Assembly: GCA_964459995.1 (NCBI GenBank)
Contig: CAYWOR010000013.1
Location: forward strand, 1-64,000
Length of the DNA stretch: 64,000 nucleotides
Reading direction: 5' to 3'
DNA from: CAZSHG01 sp964459995
GTDB lineage: Bacteria; UBP14; UBA6098
The translations under genes were made by a program, and so were the position numbers. The notes below the pieces were generated by a model. That model did no database searches and had not been told where the DNA came from. It saw only the letters and a list, made by a program, of their open reading frames with translations. Positions 51,778 through 59,904 of the stretch are shown here, piece after piece. Position 1 is the stretch's first letter; each line of letters opens with the position of its first letter.

Positions 51778-52272
51778 CTATTTCGAGGCTAGTCTCTCCC
51801 GTGTATAGGGAATAAGCCCCCCAGCCCTCAATATCCCGAAAACCTCCGAAGATGGCGGCGGAAAATCGAGAGTTCTACCGTTGATATATATCTTGCCGGC
51901 TTCGAGATCGATCTCGACCCTGTCACCGGATTTCACAACTTCCTGAATCTCCGAATTTGTAATCGCGAAAAGCCCGCTATTAAGGCAATTCCGGTAAAAT
52001 ATTCTCGCGAAACTCTTGGCGATAACCGCACGGCATCCCGCGGCTTTAATTGCGATCGCCGCCTGCTCCCTGCTCGAGCCGCACCCGAAATTCTTTCCGG
52101 CGACAATAACATCGCCCTCCTCGACCTTTTTGACGAAATCGGGGTCGAGGTCCTCGAGGGCGTGCTCGCCCATCTGTTCCGGAGTCATCGGCTCGTAGGT
52201 GTATTTCCCCGGGAAAATCACATCGGTGTTGACATCGTCGCCATAAACGAAGGTTTTTCCTTGTATTTTCAT
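51778..52272 (-). CDS. leuD: 3-isopropylmalate dehydratase small subunit (LeuD-like)
   Basis: A 164-aa swivel domain of the aconitase family. 'DDVNTDVIFPGKYTYEP', 'GKNFGCGSSREQAAIAIKAAG', 'AKSFARIFYRNCLNSGL' are conserved. The substrate-specificity loop (after 'PGKY') reads TYEP, neither the YLVY-like loop of isopropylmalate nor the YLRT-like loop of homoaconitate enzymes, so the substrate is open. Its start overlaps the leuC stop by 1 bp. Confidence 0.9.
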   Translation of the reverse strand: MKIQGKTFVYGDDVNTDVIFPGKYTYEPMTPEQMGEHALEDLDPDFVKKVEEGDVIVAGKNFGCGSSREQAAIAIKAAGCRAVIAKSFARIFYRNCLNSGLFAITNSEIQEVVKSGDRVEIDLEAGKIYINGRTLDFPPPSSEVFGILRAGGLIPYTRERLASK

Positions 52273-53525
52273 TATATCGACCTCGGATCGGTTATATGTC
52301 CTGTCAACGCAGATGCCGCGGCGGTGTATGGACTCGCAAGATATATCTCGGCATCGGCACAACCCATTCTGCCCTTGAAATTGCGGTTCGCGGTTGAAAG
52401 TGTAACCTCCCCCGGGGCCATAACTCCCTGATGCGCGCCCAAGCATGGCCCGCAACCGGGTCCCATAATAGTCGCGCCGGACTCTGCAAGCGCCGCCAGA
52501 GTGCCGTCTTTGCCGGCCTCGACATAAACCTCCCTGCTCGCGGGGAATACCAACAAACGCACACCTTTGGCGATTTTCTTGCCTTCGAGTATTTTTCGCG
52601 CCTCGCGAAGGTCCTCGATTCGGCCGTTAGTGCATGTTCCGATGAGCACCTGATCGACCTTCACGTCGGCGGCGTTTTTTGCGAGATCGAGATTATCGAC
52701 TGTGTGAGGCCTTGCGATAACCGGTTCGATTTTCCCGAGGTCATATTCGAATTCGCGCTCATAAACAGCGTCCTCATCCGGAAGAATAAGCTCGTATTCG
52801 GCGTCAGTTCTGCCCTTCAGCCATTCGACAACCTTGTCGTCGGGCACGCATATTCCCGCCTTGGCACCCATCTCCGCCGACAAATTAGACAGCACGAGTC
52901 TTCCGGTAATGGGCATATCGAAAAGCCCCGGGCCGGTGAACTCCACCGACTTGTAAATTGCGCCGTCCGCGCCGATATCTCCGATAATTGCCAGCGCAAG
53001 GTCCTTCGGTGTAACATAATCGCCAAATTTGCCATCGAGCACCATCTTGAAGCTTTCCGGCACTCGAAGCCAAAGCTCGCCGGTAGCCCATATAACAGCG
53101 GCCTCCGACCTTCCGATACCTGCCGCAAATGCCCCGAAAGCGCCATGCGAGTTCGTATGGCTGTCCGAGCCGAGAATTACAGTCCCCGGAAGCGCAAGCC
53201 CCTTTTCCGGCAGAACCTGATGGCAGATTCCGCAACCGACATCGTAAAAATGCCGGATTCCCTGCTTTTCGACGAAATTGCGGATTTTCTGATGGCCTTT
53301 AGCATGAGTTTCGCTGGCCGCAGGCACCGTGTGGTCGAGGATAATAACGATTTTTTCGGGATGTTTGACCTTTTCCACCCCAAGCTTTTCGAAATGGCCG
53401 ATAATCGCCGAAGAATTATCGTGCGAGAGCACATAATCCGGCTTTGAAGTGATTATCTGCCCAACCGAGACTTCTTTTAGCCCGGTATTTTTTGCGAGAA
53501 TCTTCTCGGCAAGAGTTTTCCCCAT
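52272..53525 (-). CDS. leuC: 3-isopropylmalate dehydratase large subunit (LeuC-like)
   Basis: A 417-aa catalytic subunit with cluster cysteines in 'IGTCTNGR' and 'GPGCGPCLG'. 'SDNSSAIIGHF', 'GSDSHTNSHGAFGAFAAGIG' and 'TANRNFKGRMG' match the archaeal/thermophile two-subunit HACN family. It converts 2-isopropylmalate to 3-isopropylmalate or works on related substrates. Together with leuD it forms the enzyme. No leuA is in the window. Confidence 0.9.
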   Translation of the reverse strand: MGKTLAEKILAKNTGLKEVSVGQIITSKPDYVLSHDNSSAIIGHFEKLGVEKVKHPEKIVIILDHTVPAASETHAKGHQKIRNFVEKQGIRHFYDVGCGICHQVLPEKGLALPGTVILGSDSHTNSHGAFGAFAAGIGRSEAAVIWATGELWLRVPESFKMVLDGKFGDYVTPKDLALAIIGDIGADGAIYKSVEFTGPGLFDMPITGRLVLSNLSAEMGAKAGICVPDDKVVEWLKGRTDAEYELILPDEDAVYEREFEYDLGKIEPVIARPHTVDNLDLAKNAADVKVDQVLIGTCTNGRIEDLREARKILEGKKIAKGVRLLVFPASREVYVEAGKDGTLAALAESGATIMGPGCGPCLGAHQGVMAPGEVTLSTANRNFKGRMGCADAEIYLASPYTAAASALTGHITDPRSI

Positions 53526-53549
53526 TTTCTTCCTTTGAATTCTAAATTT

Positions 53550-54266
53550 CTATTCCGTTATTGCCCTCATATGGGCCTTTAATCTCTCGATAACGCCGTC
53601 TCTGTCCGAAGTTATTTCCTCCGGATAGATAGGTTCGCCGACGACGATACGAATATCTGCCGGCTTGAACCATTTTGCCCCGCGCGGAAGAACCTTCGCG
53701 GTTCCCTCGATTCTAAGCGGGATAATCGGCACGCCCGCTTTCTGCGGGATTTTCAGCGTGCCGGCTTTGATTTCGCCAAGCTCGCCGGTGCGCGTTCGGG
53801 TGCCCTCCGGGAAAACGACAAATCGCCTCCCCGATTTTACCCTCTCGATTATTAGCAAAATCGCTTCCAATTCGCGCCTACTACCCCTTCGCTCGACAAA
53901 AACACCGTCGGCGGCAAGAACCCATAAGCCGATCGGGAAAAGTTTTATCAGCGATCTTCTTGCCACATATGAGGCGTGCGAATCGATATAGCCCGATACC
54001 GCGCAAATATCGACATAGCTGGAATGATTGGCAAAGAACACAACAGACTCGCTCTTTTCGGGCAACTCCCCGTCAACCTCGACCCGTGATAATGTCGAGG
54101 CGAAAAGGGCGCGGCACCACCATCGGTGGAATAATCCGGCAAACCACAGGCGAACCCTTCGCCCAAAAGGATAGAGCGCCCAAACAACCAACGCTCCGAT
54201 TACCAAAAGCACATAAAGAATCGGAATCAGGACAAGGCTTATCAGAAAAGAAACTATCCTTCGCAT
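53550..54266 (-). CDS. plsC: 1-acyl-sn-glycerol-3-phosphate acyltransferase
   Basis: A 238-aa membrane-anchored acyltransferase that makes phosphatidic acid. One or two N-terminal helices ('FLISLVLIPILYVLLVIGALV') come before the catalytic 'NHSSYVD' (HxxxxD) and 'FPEGTRTRTGELGEIKAG'. ATG 54266 overlaps the HIT stop (TAATG). Confidence 0.93.
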   Translation of the reverse strand: MRRIVSFLISLVLIPILYVLLVIGALVVWALYPFGRRVRLWFAGLFHRWWCRALFASTLSRVEVDGELPEKSESVVFFANHSSYVDICAVSGYIDSHASYVARRSLIKLFPIGLWVLAADGVFVERRGSRRELEAILLIIERVKSGRRFVVFPEGTRTRTGELGEIKAGTLKIPQKAGVPIIPLRIEGTAKVLPRGAKWFKPADIRIVVGEPIYPEEITSDRDGVIERLKAHMRAITE

Positions 54267-54745
54267 TATACGAAAAAGGGTTTCAGTTTGCGATAGGTTG
54301 TTTGTAAATACTCGTTGATGACCTTCACCTCGCCGAAAACCGGCATAAAATTGGTATCCCCGGCCCATCTCGGCACAATGTGAACATGGACATGGTCGAT
54401 AAGCCCCGCGCCGGCCTCCCTTCCGATATTTATTCCGACATTGAATCCATGCGCGCCCACGGCCTCTTTCAGCGCGACGACACATCTCTGCACAAATGCC
54501 ATCACCTCGACGGTTTCTTCCGGGGCGAGCCTCTCGAGGTCGCCGGTATGTGTGTTCGGCACCGCCATTAGATGGCCGTTGGCGTATGGATAGCGGTTCA
54601 TAATCACGAAAGCCCTATCGTTTCGAGCGAGGACAAGGTTAGCCTCGTCGTCATCGGAGTCGCGAGCAGAACAAAGGAAGCAACCGCCGTCCATCTCGCC
54701 GCTCTCGATATATTTCATCCGCCATGGCGCCCATATTCTTTCCAT
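54266..54745 (-). CDS. HIT-family nucleotide hydrolase/phosphorylase
   Basis: 159 aa. Starts 'ERIWAPWRMKYI', a mark of the AP4A phosphorylase-like HIT group; CFLC binds zinc, 'NRYPYANGHLMAVP' and the catalytic HVHVHIVPR follow. It splits dinucleoside polyphosphates or related adenylates. First gene of the nine-gene operon. GAGGTG precedes ATG 54745. Confidence 0.92.
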   Translation of the reverse strand: MERIWAPWRMKYIESGEMDGGCFLCSARDSDDDEANLVLARNDRAFVIMNRYPYANGHLMAVPNTHTGDLERLAPEETVEVMAFVQRCVVALKEAVGAHGFNVGINIGREAGAGLIDHVHVHIVPRWAGDTNFMPVFGEVKVINEYLQTTYRKLKPFFV

Positions 54746-54774
54746 AATTACACCTCGGTAATAAAGTATATCCC

Positions 54775-54791
54775 TTGACAACGAGTGTCAA
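54775..54791. promoter_or_regulatory. Inverted repeat between divergent HIT operon and corA
   Basis: TTGACA-ACGAG-TGTCAA is a perfect 6-bp inverted repeat. On the minus strand it gives a TTGACA for the nine-gene operon with a TATACT at 54765-54770 (spacing only 15). It may be an operator or a doubled -35 region. Confidence 0.4.
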
Positions 54792-54825
54792 CACCTAAAA
54801 CCTGAGACCCCTTCCGAAAGCACGC

Positions 54826-54854
54826 TTGACACATCGGAAAAGCTTATCTATATT
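54826..54854 (+). promoter_or_regulatory. Promoter of corA
   Basis: TTGACA (54826-54831), 17-nt spacer, TATATT (54849-54854). Predicted start near 54861. Confidence 0.65.
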
Positions 54855-54875
54855 CTTTTTTTGAAAGGAGAAGCT

Positions 54876-55940
54876 TTGCAGAGCGAAAGACCGAATTACA
54901 AAAAGATGGCGGGCGAACCTCCCGGAACGATGGTTCATATCGGCGAGCGTAAAATCGAGCGAACCGCAGTTACACTCATCGAATACGATTTCGAAAACTT
55001 CCGAGAAACCCCGATCGAAAGGCTCGAAGATATAATCGCCTCGAAAAACAGCGGCAAAATAAGCTGGATTAACATCGACGGCGTCCACGATACCGAATTC
55101 ATATCGGCAATTGGAGAATCTTTCGGGCTTCACCCGCTCCTTCTCGAAGATGTGGTCAATACAGAGCAACGTCCAAAGCTCGACGACTACGGCGATTATA
55201 TCTTTACTGCGCTAAAAATGATCCACTACGATGATAAGACAGGTTTGCTCGATATCGAGCATGTCAGTCTTATTTTCGGAGAAAGCTGGGTGATAACCTT
55301 TCAGGAGCGCCCCGAGGACGCCTTCGACAATGTTCGCAACCGAATTCGAACCGGCAAAGGAAGAATCCGAAAAATGGGCGCGGATTATCTTGCCTACGCC
55401 CTCATCGACGCCATTGTCGATAACTATTTCGTCGTGCTGGAAAATATCGGCCTCAAAATCGAGGATATCGAGGAGGGGCTTGTCGAGGGACTTCATTCGA
55501 GCGCTTCCGCCGAAATTCACAAAATGAAGCGGCAGACAATCTTGCTTCGACATTCGATATGGCCACTGCGTGAGGTGATTAGCGGCTTCCAGCGCACAGG
55601 CTCAAAGCTCGTTTTAGAAAGCACCGGATATTTTCTTCGCGACCTCTACGACCACACGATTCAAGTAATCGATACCGTGGAAACCTACCGAGACATCCTT
55701 TCAGGCATGCTCGACACGCATCTTTCGATGATAAGCAACCGTATGAACGAGGTTATGAAGGTTCTCACGATAATTGCGACGATATTTATCCCCCTGACCT
55801 TTATCGCCGGAGTTTATGGGATGAATTTCGAGTATATGCCCGAACTTGTTGTCAAATGGGCATATCCTGCGGTATTGGCGATTATGGCGATTGTCGCCGG
55901 GGCAATGCTTCTTTTCTTCAAGAGGAAAAAATGGATTTGA
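54876..55940 (+). CDS. corA: CorA magnesium/cobalt transporter
   Basis: A 354-aa pentameric divalent-cation channel with a large N-terminal cytosolic funnel and two C-terminal helices. The selectivity motif 'YGMNF' ends the first helix ('IFIPLTFIAGVYGMNFEYMPEL'). The start is TTG 54876 with AAAGGAG 5 nt upstream. An in-frame TTG at 54861 lies right at the expected transcription start and could be a leaderless alternative, adding five residues. Confidence 0.94.
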   Translation: MQSERPNYKKMAGEPPGTMVHIGERKIERTAVTLIEYDFENFRETPIERLEDIIASKNSGKISWINIDGVHDTEFISAIGESFGLHPLLLEDVVNTEQRPKLDDYGDYIFTALKMIHYDDKTGLLDIEHVSLIFGESWVITFQERPEDAFDNVRNRIRTGKGRIRKMGADYLAYALIDAIVDNYFVVLENIGLKIEDIEEGLVEGLHSSASAEIHKMKRQTILLRHSIWPLREVISGFQRTGSKLVLESTGYFLRDLYDHTIQVIDTVETYRDILSGMLDTHLSMISNRMNEVMKVLTIIATIFIPLTFIAGVYGMNFEYMPELVVKWAYPAVLAIMAIVAGAMLLFFKRKKWI

Positions 55941-56353
55941 TTTACATCGCTGTAGGGGTTTTAATAATCGCATTTCTCGCGATAATTATTGCTGGGAAGA
56001 GGTTTCGAAAGAAAAACGAGTCCACAAATCGCGCATCGGAGCTTCGCCAGGAGCATTACGACAATCTCGCCGAAGAAAAGCGCGCAATTATGGCCAAAGA
56101 GGAAGAACTGTTAGTCGAACACCCCTATTTCAAACTGAAAAAGCTTCGACTTCAGCGTGAAAAAGCGGACTCCGCCGGCGATCAGGTCAAAGTTACCGAG
56201 CTTGACGACCAAATAGATTCTATCCGCGAGAAATACGAGGGCGCCGGCGAGGATCAGCTCGAGCGCGCTTATCATGAACAACTTGGAATGATGCGAAAAC
56301 GCCTTTCAAAAATCGAAATCGAAATGCGCGAAATCCTTCGCCAGAATACATAG
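55931..56353 (+). CDS. Single-pass membrane coiled-coil protein
   Basis: A 140-aa protein: one N-terminal helix ('LIYIAVGVLIIAFLAIIIAG') followed by a highly charged region predicted to be coiled coil (repeated Glu/Lys/Arg with heptad Leu/Ile). ATG 55931 lies within the end of corA, with AAGAGG upstream, so the two are translationally coupled. Function unknown. Confidence 0.7.
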   Translation: MDLIYIAVGVLIIAFLAIIIAGKRFRKKNESTNRASELRQEHYDNLAEEKRAIMAKEEELLVEHPYFKLKKLRLQREKADSAGDQVKVTELDDQIDSIREKYEGAGEDQLERAYHEQLGMMRKRLSKIEIEMREILRQNT

Positions 56354-56361
56354 GGAGCATA

Positions 56362-57012
56362 ATGAAAACAACATCTATTGCCCTTTTTGTCTTCGCGATA
56401 ATATCTACACTCGCACAGCCGCTATTAACTATCGATTTTCAATCGGATAAACCGGGGGAATTCCCTTCCGGATGGGATTCGAAGGATAAGAGCAATATGA
56501 CTGCGGTGTATTCAATCGTCGAGGAGGACGGAAACCGCTTCCTTCGCGGCGACGCAAAGGGGACGAGCGTAACAATCGGTTTCGATAAGGAATGGAATCT
56601 CGCCGATTATCCTATTCTGAAATGGCGTTGGCGTGCTGTAACAATGCCCACCGGCACAAACGAGCGTGAGAAATCCGGCAACGATAATGTCCTCGGCATG
56701 TATGTCGTTTTCGGCGGATGGCCGATACCCAACAGCATAAAATACATTTGGAGCGAGACTTTGCCGGTAGGCACAATTCTACCGTCGCCTTTTTCGAGCA
56801 AGACTCAGATGATAGTTATTCGAAGCGGAGTGGACGGCCTTGGCGAGTGGCTCGAGGAGGAGCGAAATGTCCTCGATGATTACCGCGAAGCCTTTTCCAA
56901 GCCGACTGAATCCCCAGACGCCCGTGGTATAGGCGTTCTAACCGATTCCGATAACACCAAAACCCGCGCGGTAGGCGATTATGACGATATGATCATACTT
57001 CCGCTAAAATAA
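56362..57012 (+). CDS. Exported DUF3047-family protein
   Basis: A 216-aa protein with a signal peptide (IALFVFAIISTLAQ). 'PILKWRWRAVTMP', 'GMYVVFGG', 'KYIWSETLPVG', 'MIVIRSG', 'EERNVLDDYREAF' and 'GIGVLTDSDNTKTRAVGDYDD' are the family pattern. Likely periplasmic; a carbohydrate-binding-like beta-sandwich is suspected, with no known activity. Confidence 0.82.
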   Translation: MKTTSIALFVFAIISTLAQPLLTIDFQSDKPGEFPSGWDSKDKSNMTAVYSIVEEDGNRFLRGDAKGTSVTIGFDKEWNLADYPILKWRWRAVTMPTGTNEREKSGNDNVLGMYVVFGGWPIPNSIKYIWSETLPVGTILPSPFSSKTQMIVIRSGVDGLGEWLEEERNVLDDYREAFSKPTESPDARGIGVLTDSDNTKTRAVGDYDDMIILPLK

Positions 57013-57047
57013 AGCCTCGCCCCCTCGAATGTGCCTCGAAATAATGA

Positions 57048-57076
57048 TTGAAATAACCGACACGCAGGATTATAAT
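57048..57076 (+). promoter_or_regulatory. Sigma70 promoter of glnA
   Basis: TTGAAA (57048-57053), 17-nt spacer, TATAAT (57071-57076). AAGGAGG at 57100-57106 precedes ATG 57111. No sigma54-type GG/GC element was seen. Confidence 0.75.
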
Positions 57077-57110
57077 ATCCTTTCTGTCGATATAATTTCA
57101 AGGAGGCATA

Positions 57111-58520
57111 ATGTTTGAAAAAATCAGCGAAGTAAGGAAGTTTATCGAGGAGAGGGGCATCGAGATGGTGGATCTGCGCTTTGTGGATGTCCCCGGCAGA
57201 TGGCACCATATAGGCATTCCGGCAAGGAATTGCAACGAGCATGTTTTAGAGGAGGGTATTCCCTTCGACAGCTCGAGTATCCCCGGATTTAAGGGAGTGG
57301 AATGCGGCGATATGGCGCTGATACCCGACCTTACCAGCGGGTTTGTCGATCCCTTCGCAGAACATCCGACGTTGTGTTTCCTATGCGACATATGCGAGGC
57401 GGATACGAAAGAGAACATCGACCGCGACCCGCGAGGAGTAGCTGTCCGTGCGGAAAAATATCTGAAAGAGAAACTCGGCGCGGAATCGATGTGGCTTCCC
57501 GAGATGGAATTCTACCTCTTCGAAAAAGCGGATTACGGCACAGGAAAAGATTATAGCTTCTTCGAATTCACCAGCGACGAAACTAACCCCGACTCCAACG
57601 GCTTCGCGATGATCCATGGCACCGGCTACCACGCTATTCCGCCGGCGGATAAGAGCAACGATGTCCGCGCGGAAATGGTTTCTGTTATCGAGGAAATGGG
57701 CATTCCGGTGAAATATCACCACCACGAGGTCGGTCCCGACGGCCAGAACGAAATCGAGATTATTCCAACAACGCTCCTCAAAGCCGCCGACGCTATTATG
57801 CTTATGAAATACGCAATCCGCATGGTGGCATCGGAATACGATATGGTCGCCTGCTTCATGCCGAAACCTCTCTATGGCGAACCCGGAAGCGGAATGCACT
57901 TCCACCAGTTCCTTCGTAAAAACGGCCTCAGCCTCTTCTGGGACGAGAAAGCCGCCCACGCCCATTTTTCGAACATGGGCAAATCCTATATTTCCGGGCT
58001 TCTCGACCACGCCCCCTCGATAGTCGGACTGACTAATCCCTCGACAAATAGCTATAAACGCCTGATTCCCGGATTCGAAGCGCCTATCAAACAGTTCTAC
58101 GGCCTCGCGAACCGAAGCGCGGCGATACGAATTCCCAAATACGACGACACTCCGAAAATGAAACGGTGCGAATTCCGGCCTCCGGACGCCACATGCAACC
58201 CCTATATTGCAATCTCCGCGCAACTTATGGCCGGCATCGACGGCATCGAACGCAACCTCGACCCAGCCAAAATGAATTTCGGGCCGATTGATCAGGACGT
58301 TACAAAACTTCCGCAGAAAGAACAAAACCGCATCAAATCTATCCCGACCAATGTCCGCGACGCCCTCTCCGCGCTGGAAAAGGACAACGCCTACCTGCTG
58401 AAAGGCGACGTTTTCCCTGTCGGCCTTATCGAGAAACACATCGAGATAGCGCTCCAGAAAACCTCGGACATAGAACTCCGCCCCACCCCGAGGGAGATGG
58501 AGCTGTATTTCGACCTTTGA
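57111..58520 (+). CDS. glnA: Type I glutamine synthetase lacking the adenylylation tyrosine
   Basis: A 469-aa enzyme that joins ammonium to glutamate with ATP. Catalytic motifs: 'FDSSSIPGF', 'LPEMEFYLFE', 'HHHEVGPDGQNEIE', 'GSGMHFHQ', 'NRSAAIRIPKY' and 'KRCEFRPPD'. The length is that of the GSI-beta subtype, but at the adenylylation site (NLYDLPP in E. coli) the sequence is 'DVTKLPQ': Thr398 stands where Tyr397 should be. It therefore cannot be switched off by GlnE-type adenylylation. A palindrome with a T tail follows at 58576 and may be the terminator. Confidence 0.94.
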   Translation: MFEKISEVRKFIEERGIEMVDLRFVDVPGRWHHIGIPARNCNEHVLEEGIPFDSSSIPGFKGVECGDMALIPDLTSGFVDPFAEHPTLCFLCDICEADTKENIDRDPRGVAVRAEKYLKEKLGAESMWLPEMEFYLFEKADYGTGKDYSFFEFTSDETNPDSNGFAMIHGTGYHAIPPADKSNDVRAEMVSVIEEMGIPVKYHHHEVGPDGQNEIEIIPTTLLKAADAIMLMKYAIRMVASEYDMVACFMPKPLYGEPGSGMHFHQFLRKNGLSLFWDEKAAHAHFSNMGKSYISGLLDHAPSIVGLTNPSTNSYKRLIPGFEAPIKQFYGLANRSAAIRIPKYDDTPKMKRCEFRPPDATCNPYIAISAQLMAGIDGIERNLDPAKMNFGPIDQDVTKLPQKEQNRIKSIPTNVRDALSALEKDNAYLLKGDVFPVGLIEKHIEIALQKTSDIELRPTPREMELYFDL

Positions 58521-58570
58521 CGTGCTCAACCGCCCGTAGGGTGGATTTCGCTTTCGGCAACCGAAAATTC

Positions 58571-58604
58571 CCGTAGGGGCGAACCTTGTGTTCGCCCCTT
58601 TTCT
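58571..58604 (+). terminator. Palindromic repeat acting as likely terminator of glnA
   Basis: GGGGCGAAC (58576-58584) / GTTCGCCCC (58590-58598), perfect 9-bp stem, 5-nt loop, followed by TTTTCT. It is preceded by CCGTA, as in the interspersed repeat family. Confidence 0.65.
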
Positions 58605-58624
58605 ATTCACCCTTCATTTTTTCC

Positions 58625-58654
58625 TTGACATCTTCCAAAAATAAGACTTATCTT
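58625..58654 (+). promoter_or_regulatory. Promoter-like pair without a clear gene
   Basis: TTGACA (58625-58630), 18-nt spacer, TATCTT (58649-58654). The next convincing gene starts 312 bp later, so a non-coding transcript or a long leader is possible. Confidence 0.35.
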
Positions 58655-58852
58655 GTTTAGCGATAATAATGAAAACCGCGCAGGACATAACACAGAACCC
58701 GCGACCGAGACGGCCACAGGAGAGGCCATTGTGGCTTCCCCGCGCGGAGAGCGCCACGGTATCAGCGAACGGGAGGAGACAAGCCCCTCACTTTTTTTCC
58801 GCGAGTGAGATTCTCTTCCTTGGCGCGGCGAACTGATGTTTTTCTTGTTTAA

Positions 58853-58886
58853 GAAATGAAAGTTAGCCTGAAATGAAAGTTAGCCT
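58853..58886. repeat. 17-bp perfect tandem duplication
   Basis: GAAATGAAAGTTAGCCT occurs twice without a gap (58853-58869, 58870-58886). Confidence 0.8.
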
Positions 58887-58965
58887 AATGAATAAACCCT
58901 CAGTTAAAAACCCCAAACGGGAGCGAGGGTGCGAGGTGGAAAACTAAGCTTAAAGGAGTGTCGAG

Positions 58966-59790
58966 ATGAAACAGTTTCTTTTCGCAGTATTGCTTGCAAG
59001 TATTGCATTTGGACAATGGTCTGTGGAACTTATCCCGCATATATTTTATTCCGAAGACAGCACACTGATTTGGAGTGATATATATTATTTCGGCACAAAT
59101 CCATCCGCGACTGATGGATACGATGCGGGCATCGACAATCCAACCCCCCCATTCCCGCCATCCGGTCCCTTCTTCTATTTCGTAATAGATGATTTGCCAA
59201 TCAATCATCTTCGCGAAGACTTCAGAAGCTCAAGCGACGATACAATTATCTGGACCATAGCATTCGGAAGCATGGGTTTCCCGATGCCCGAATCCCTTTG
59301 GTTTACATGGGATACAACTGCTATTCCTCCTACTGGCGATTACCGTATAGATGTTACCGCTTTATCAAGAGGTAGCCAATTACCTAATGCTATCGCTTGG
59401 GATGACGCTGTGGAAATGAGGAGCGAATGTCATATTCCCTATTACACGGAAAATTACTTTGTGGATGTTATAAAAATCCGCCAGGTCCTTACTACAGGCA
59501 TATATGAATACTCGACATCCTCGCGCCCCTCGACCTATACAATTTTCGCCTACCCAAATCCCTTCAATTCTGCGGTTAGCTTGACGATAAACCTCCCAAA
59601 TGATACTGAACTCTCGTTGAAAATAATCGATTTAACCGGTCGAGCGGTTGAGAAAATCGCCGACGGAAATTTTAACAGCGGCAATCATTCATTTGTCTGG
59701 AATGCCGTTAACAAATCCTCCGGGATTTATTTCGCTGTCCTGAGCACCGATGGGAAATCGGTAAAACGCAAGCTGTTACTCGTGAAGTAA
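58966..59790 (+). CDS. Secreted protein with C-terminal Por/FlgD-like sorting domain
   Basis: A 274-aa exported protein with a signal peptide (FLFAVLLASIAFGQ), a beta-rich middle (about 20-190) of unknown function and a sorting tail: 'FAYPNPFNSAVSLTI', 'LSLKIIDLTGRAVEKI', 'WNAVNKSSGIYFAVLST'. GGAGTG precedes the ATG. More AT-rich than glnA. The tail is of the same kind as in the 36771 gene. Confidence 0.78.
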   Translation: MKQFLFAVLLASIAFGQWSVELIPHIFYSEDSTLIWSDIYYFGTNPSATDGYDAGIDNPTPPFPPSGPFFYFVIDDLPINHLREDFRSSSDDTIIWTIAFGSMGFPMPESLWFTWDTTAIPPTGDYRIDVTALSRGSQLPNAIAWDDAVEMRSECHIPYYTENYFVDVIKIRQVLTTGIYEYSTSSRPSTYTIFAYPNPFNSAVSLTINLPNDTELSLKIIDLTGRAVEKIADGNFNSGNHSFVWNAVNKSSGIYFAVLSTDGKSVKRKLLLVK

Positions 59791-59799
59791 ATGTAGCAA

Positions 59800-59837
59800 C
59801 GAGGCGAGGGGCATAAAACCTCCGCCCTAGGACTTAA
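59800..59837. repeat. Degenerate copy of the GC palindrome repeat
   Basis: GGCGAGGGGCATAAAACCTCCGCCCTAGGACTTAAA resembles the repeats at 45345 and 45990 (GGCGAG...CTCGCCCTGAAGTGCTTAAA). Confidence 0.4.
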
Positions 59838-59904
59838 AAAGAACGGAAGCCGGCGAAAATCCCAAAAAATGATAAATTCGAGGGGAAATATGGCGAAGTT
59901 GGCG

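Larger units (their letters stand above)
58521..58965. other. 445-bp intergenic region rich in repeats
   Basis: It holds the palindrome at 58571-58598, a promoter-like pair at 58625-58654, several GC inverted repeats, and a minus-strand segment AGGGGCTTGTCTCCTCCC (58773-58789 region) like the element at 63-88. A 17-bp perfect tandem duplication, GAAATGAAAGTTAGCCT, is at 58853-58869 and 58870-58886. A 55-codon open frame at 58669-58836 is Arg/Pro-rich and looks non-biological. I see no convincing gene. Confidence 0.6.

Noticed and set aside
52431..53447. 338-codon plus-strand frame opposite leuC
   Set aside because: Antisense shadow of a gene with clear aconitase-family motifs; no ribosome site or family similarity.
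57381..58610. 409-codon open frame on the minus strand opposite glnA
   Set aside because: It is the antisense shadow of glutamine synthetase; the plus-strand frame has full family motifs, the minus-strand product has none.
58669..58836. 55-codon Arg/Pro-rich frame after a promoter-like pair
   Set aside because: No ribosome site, GC palindromes account for the composition, and no protein-like pattern is visible.
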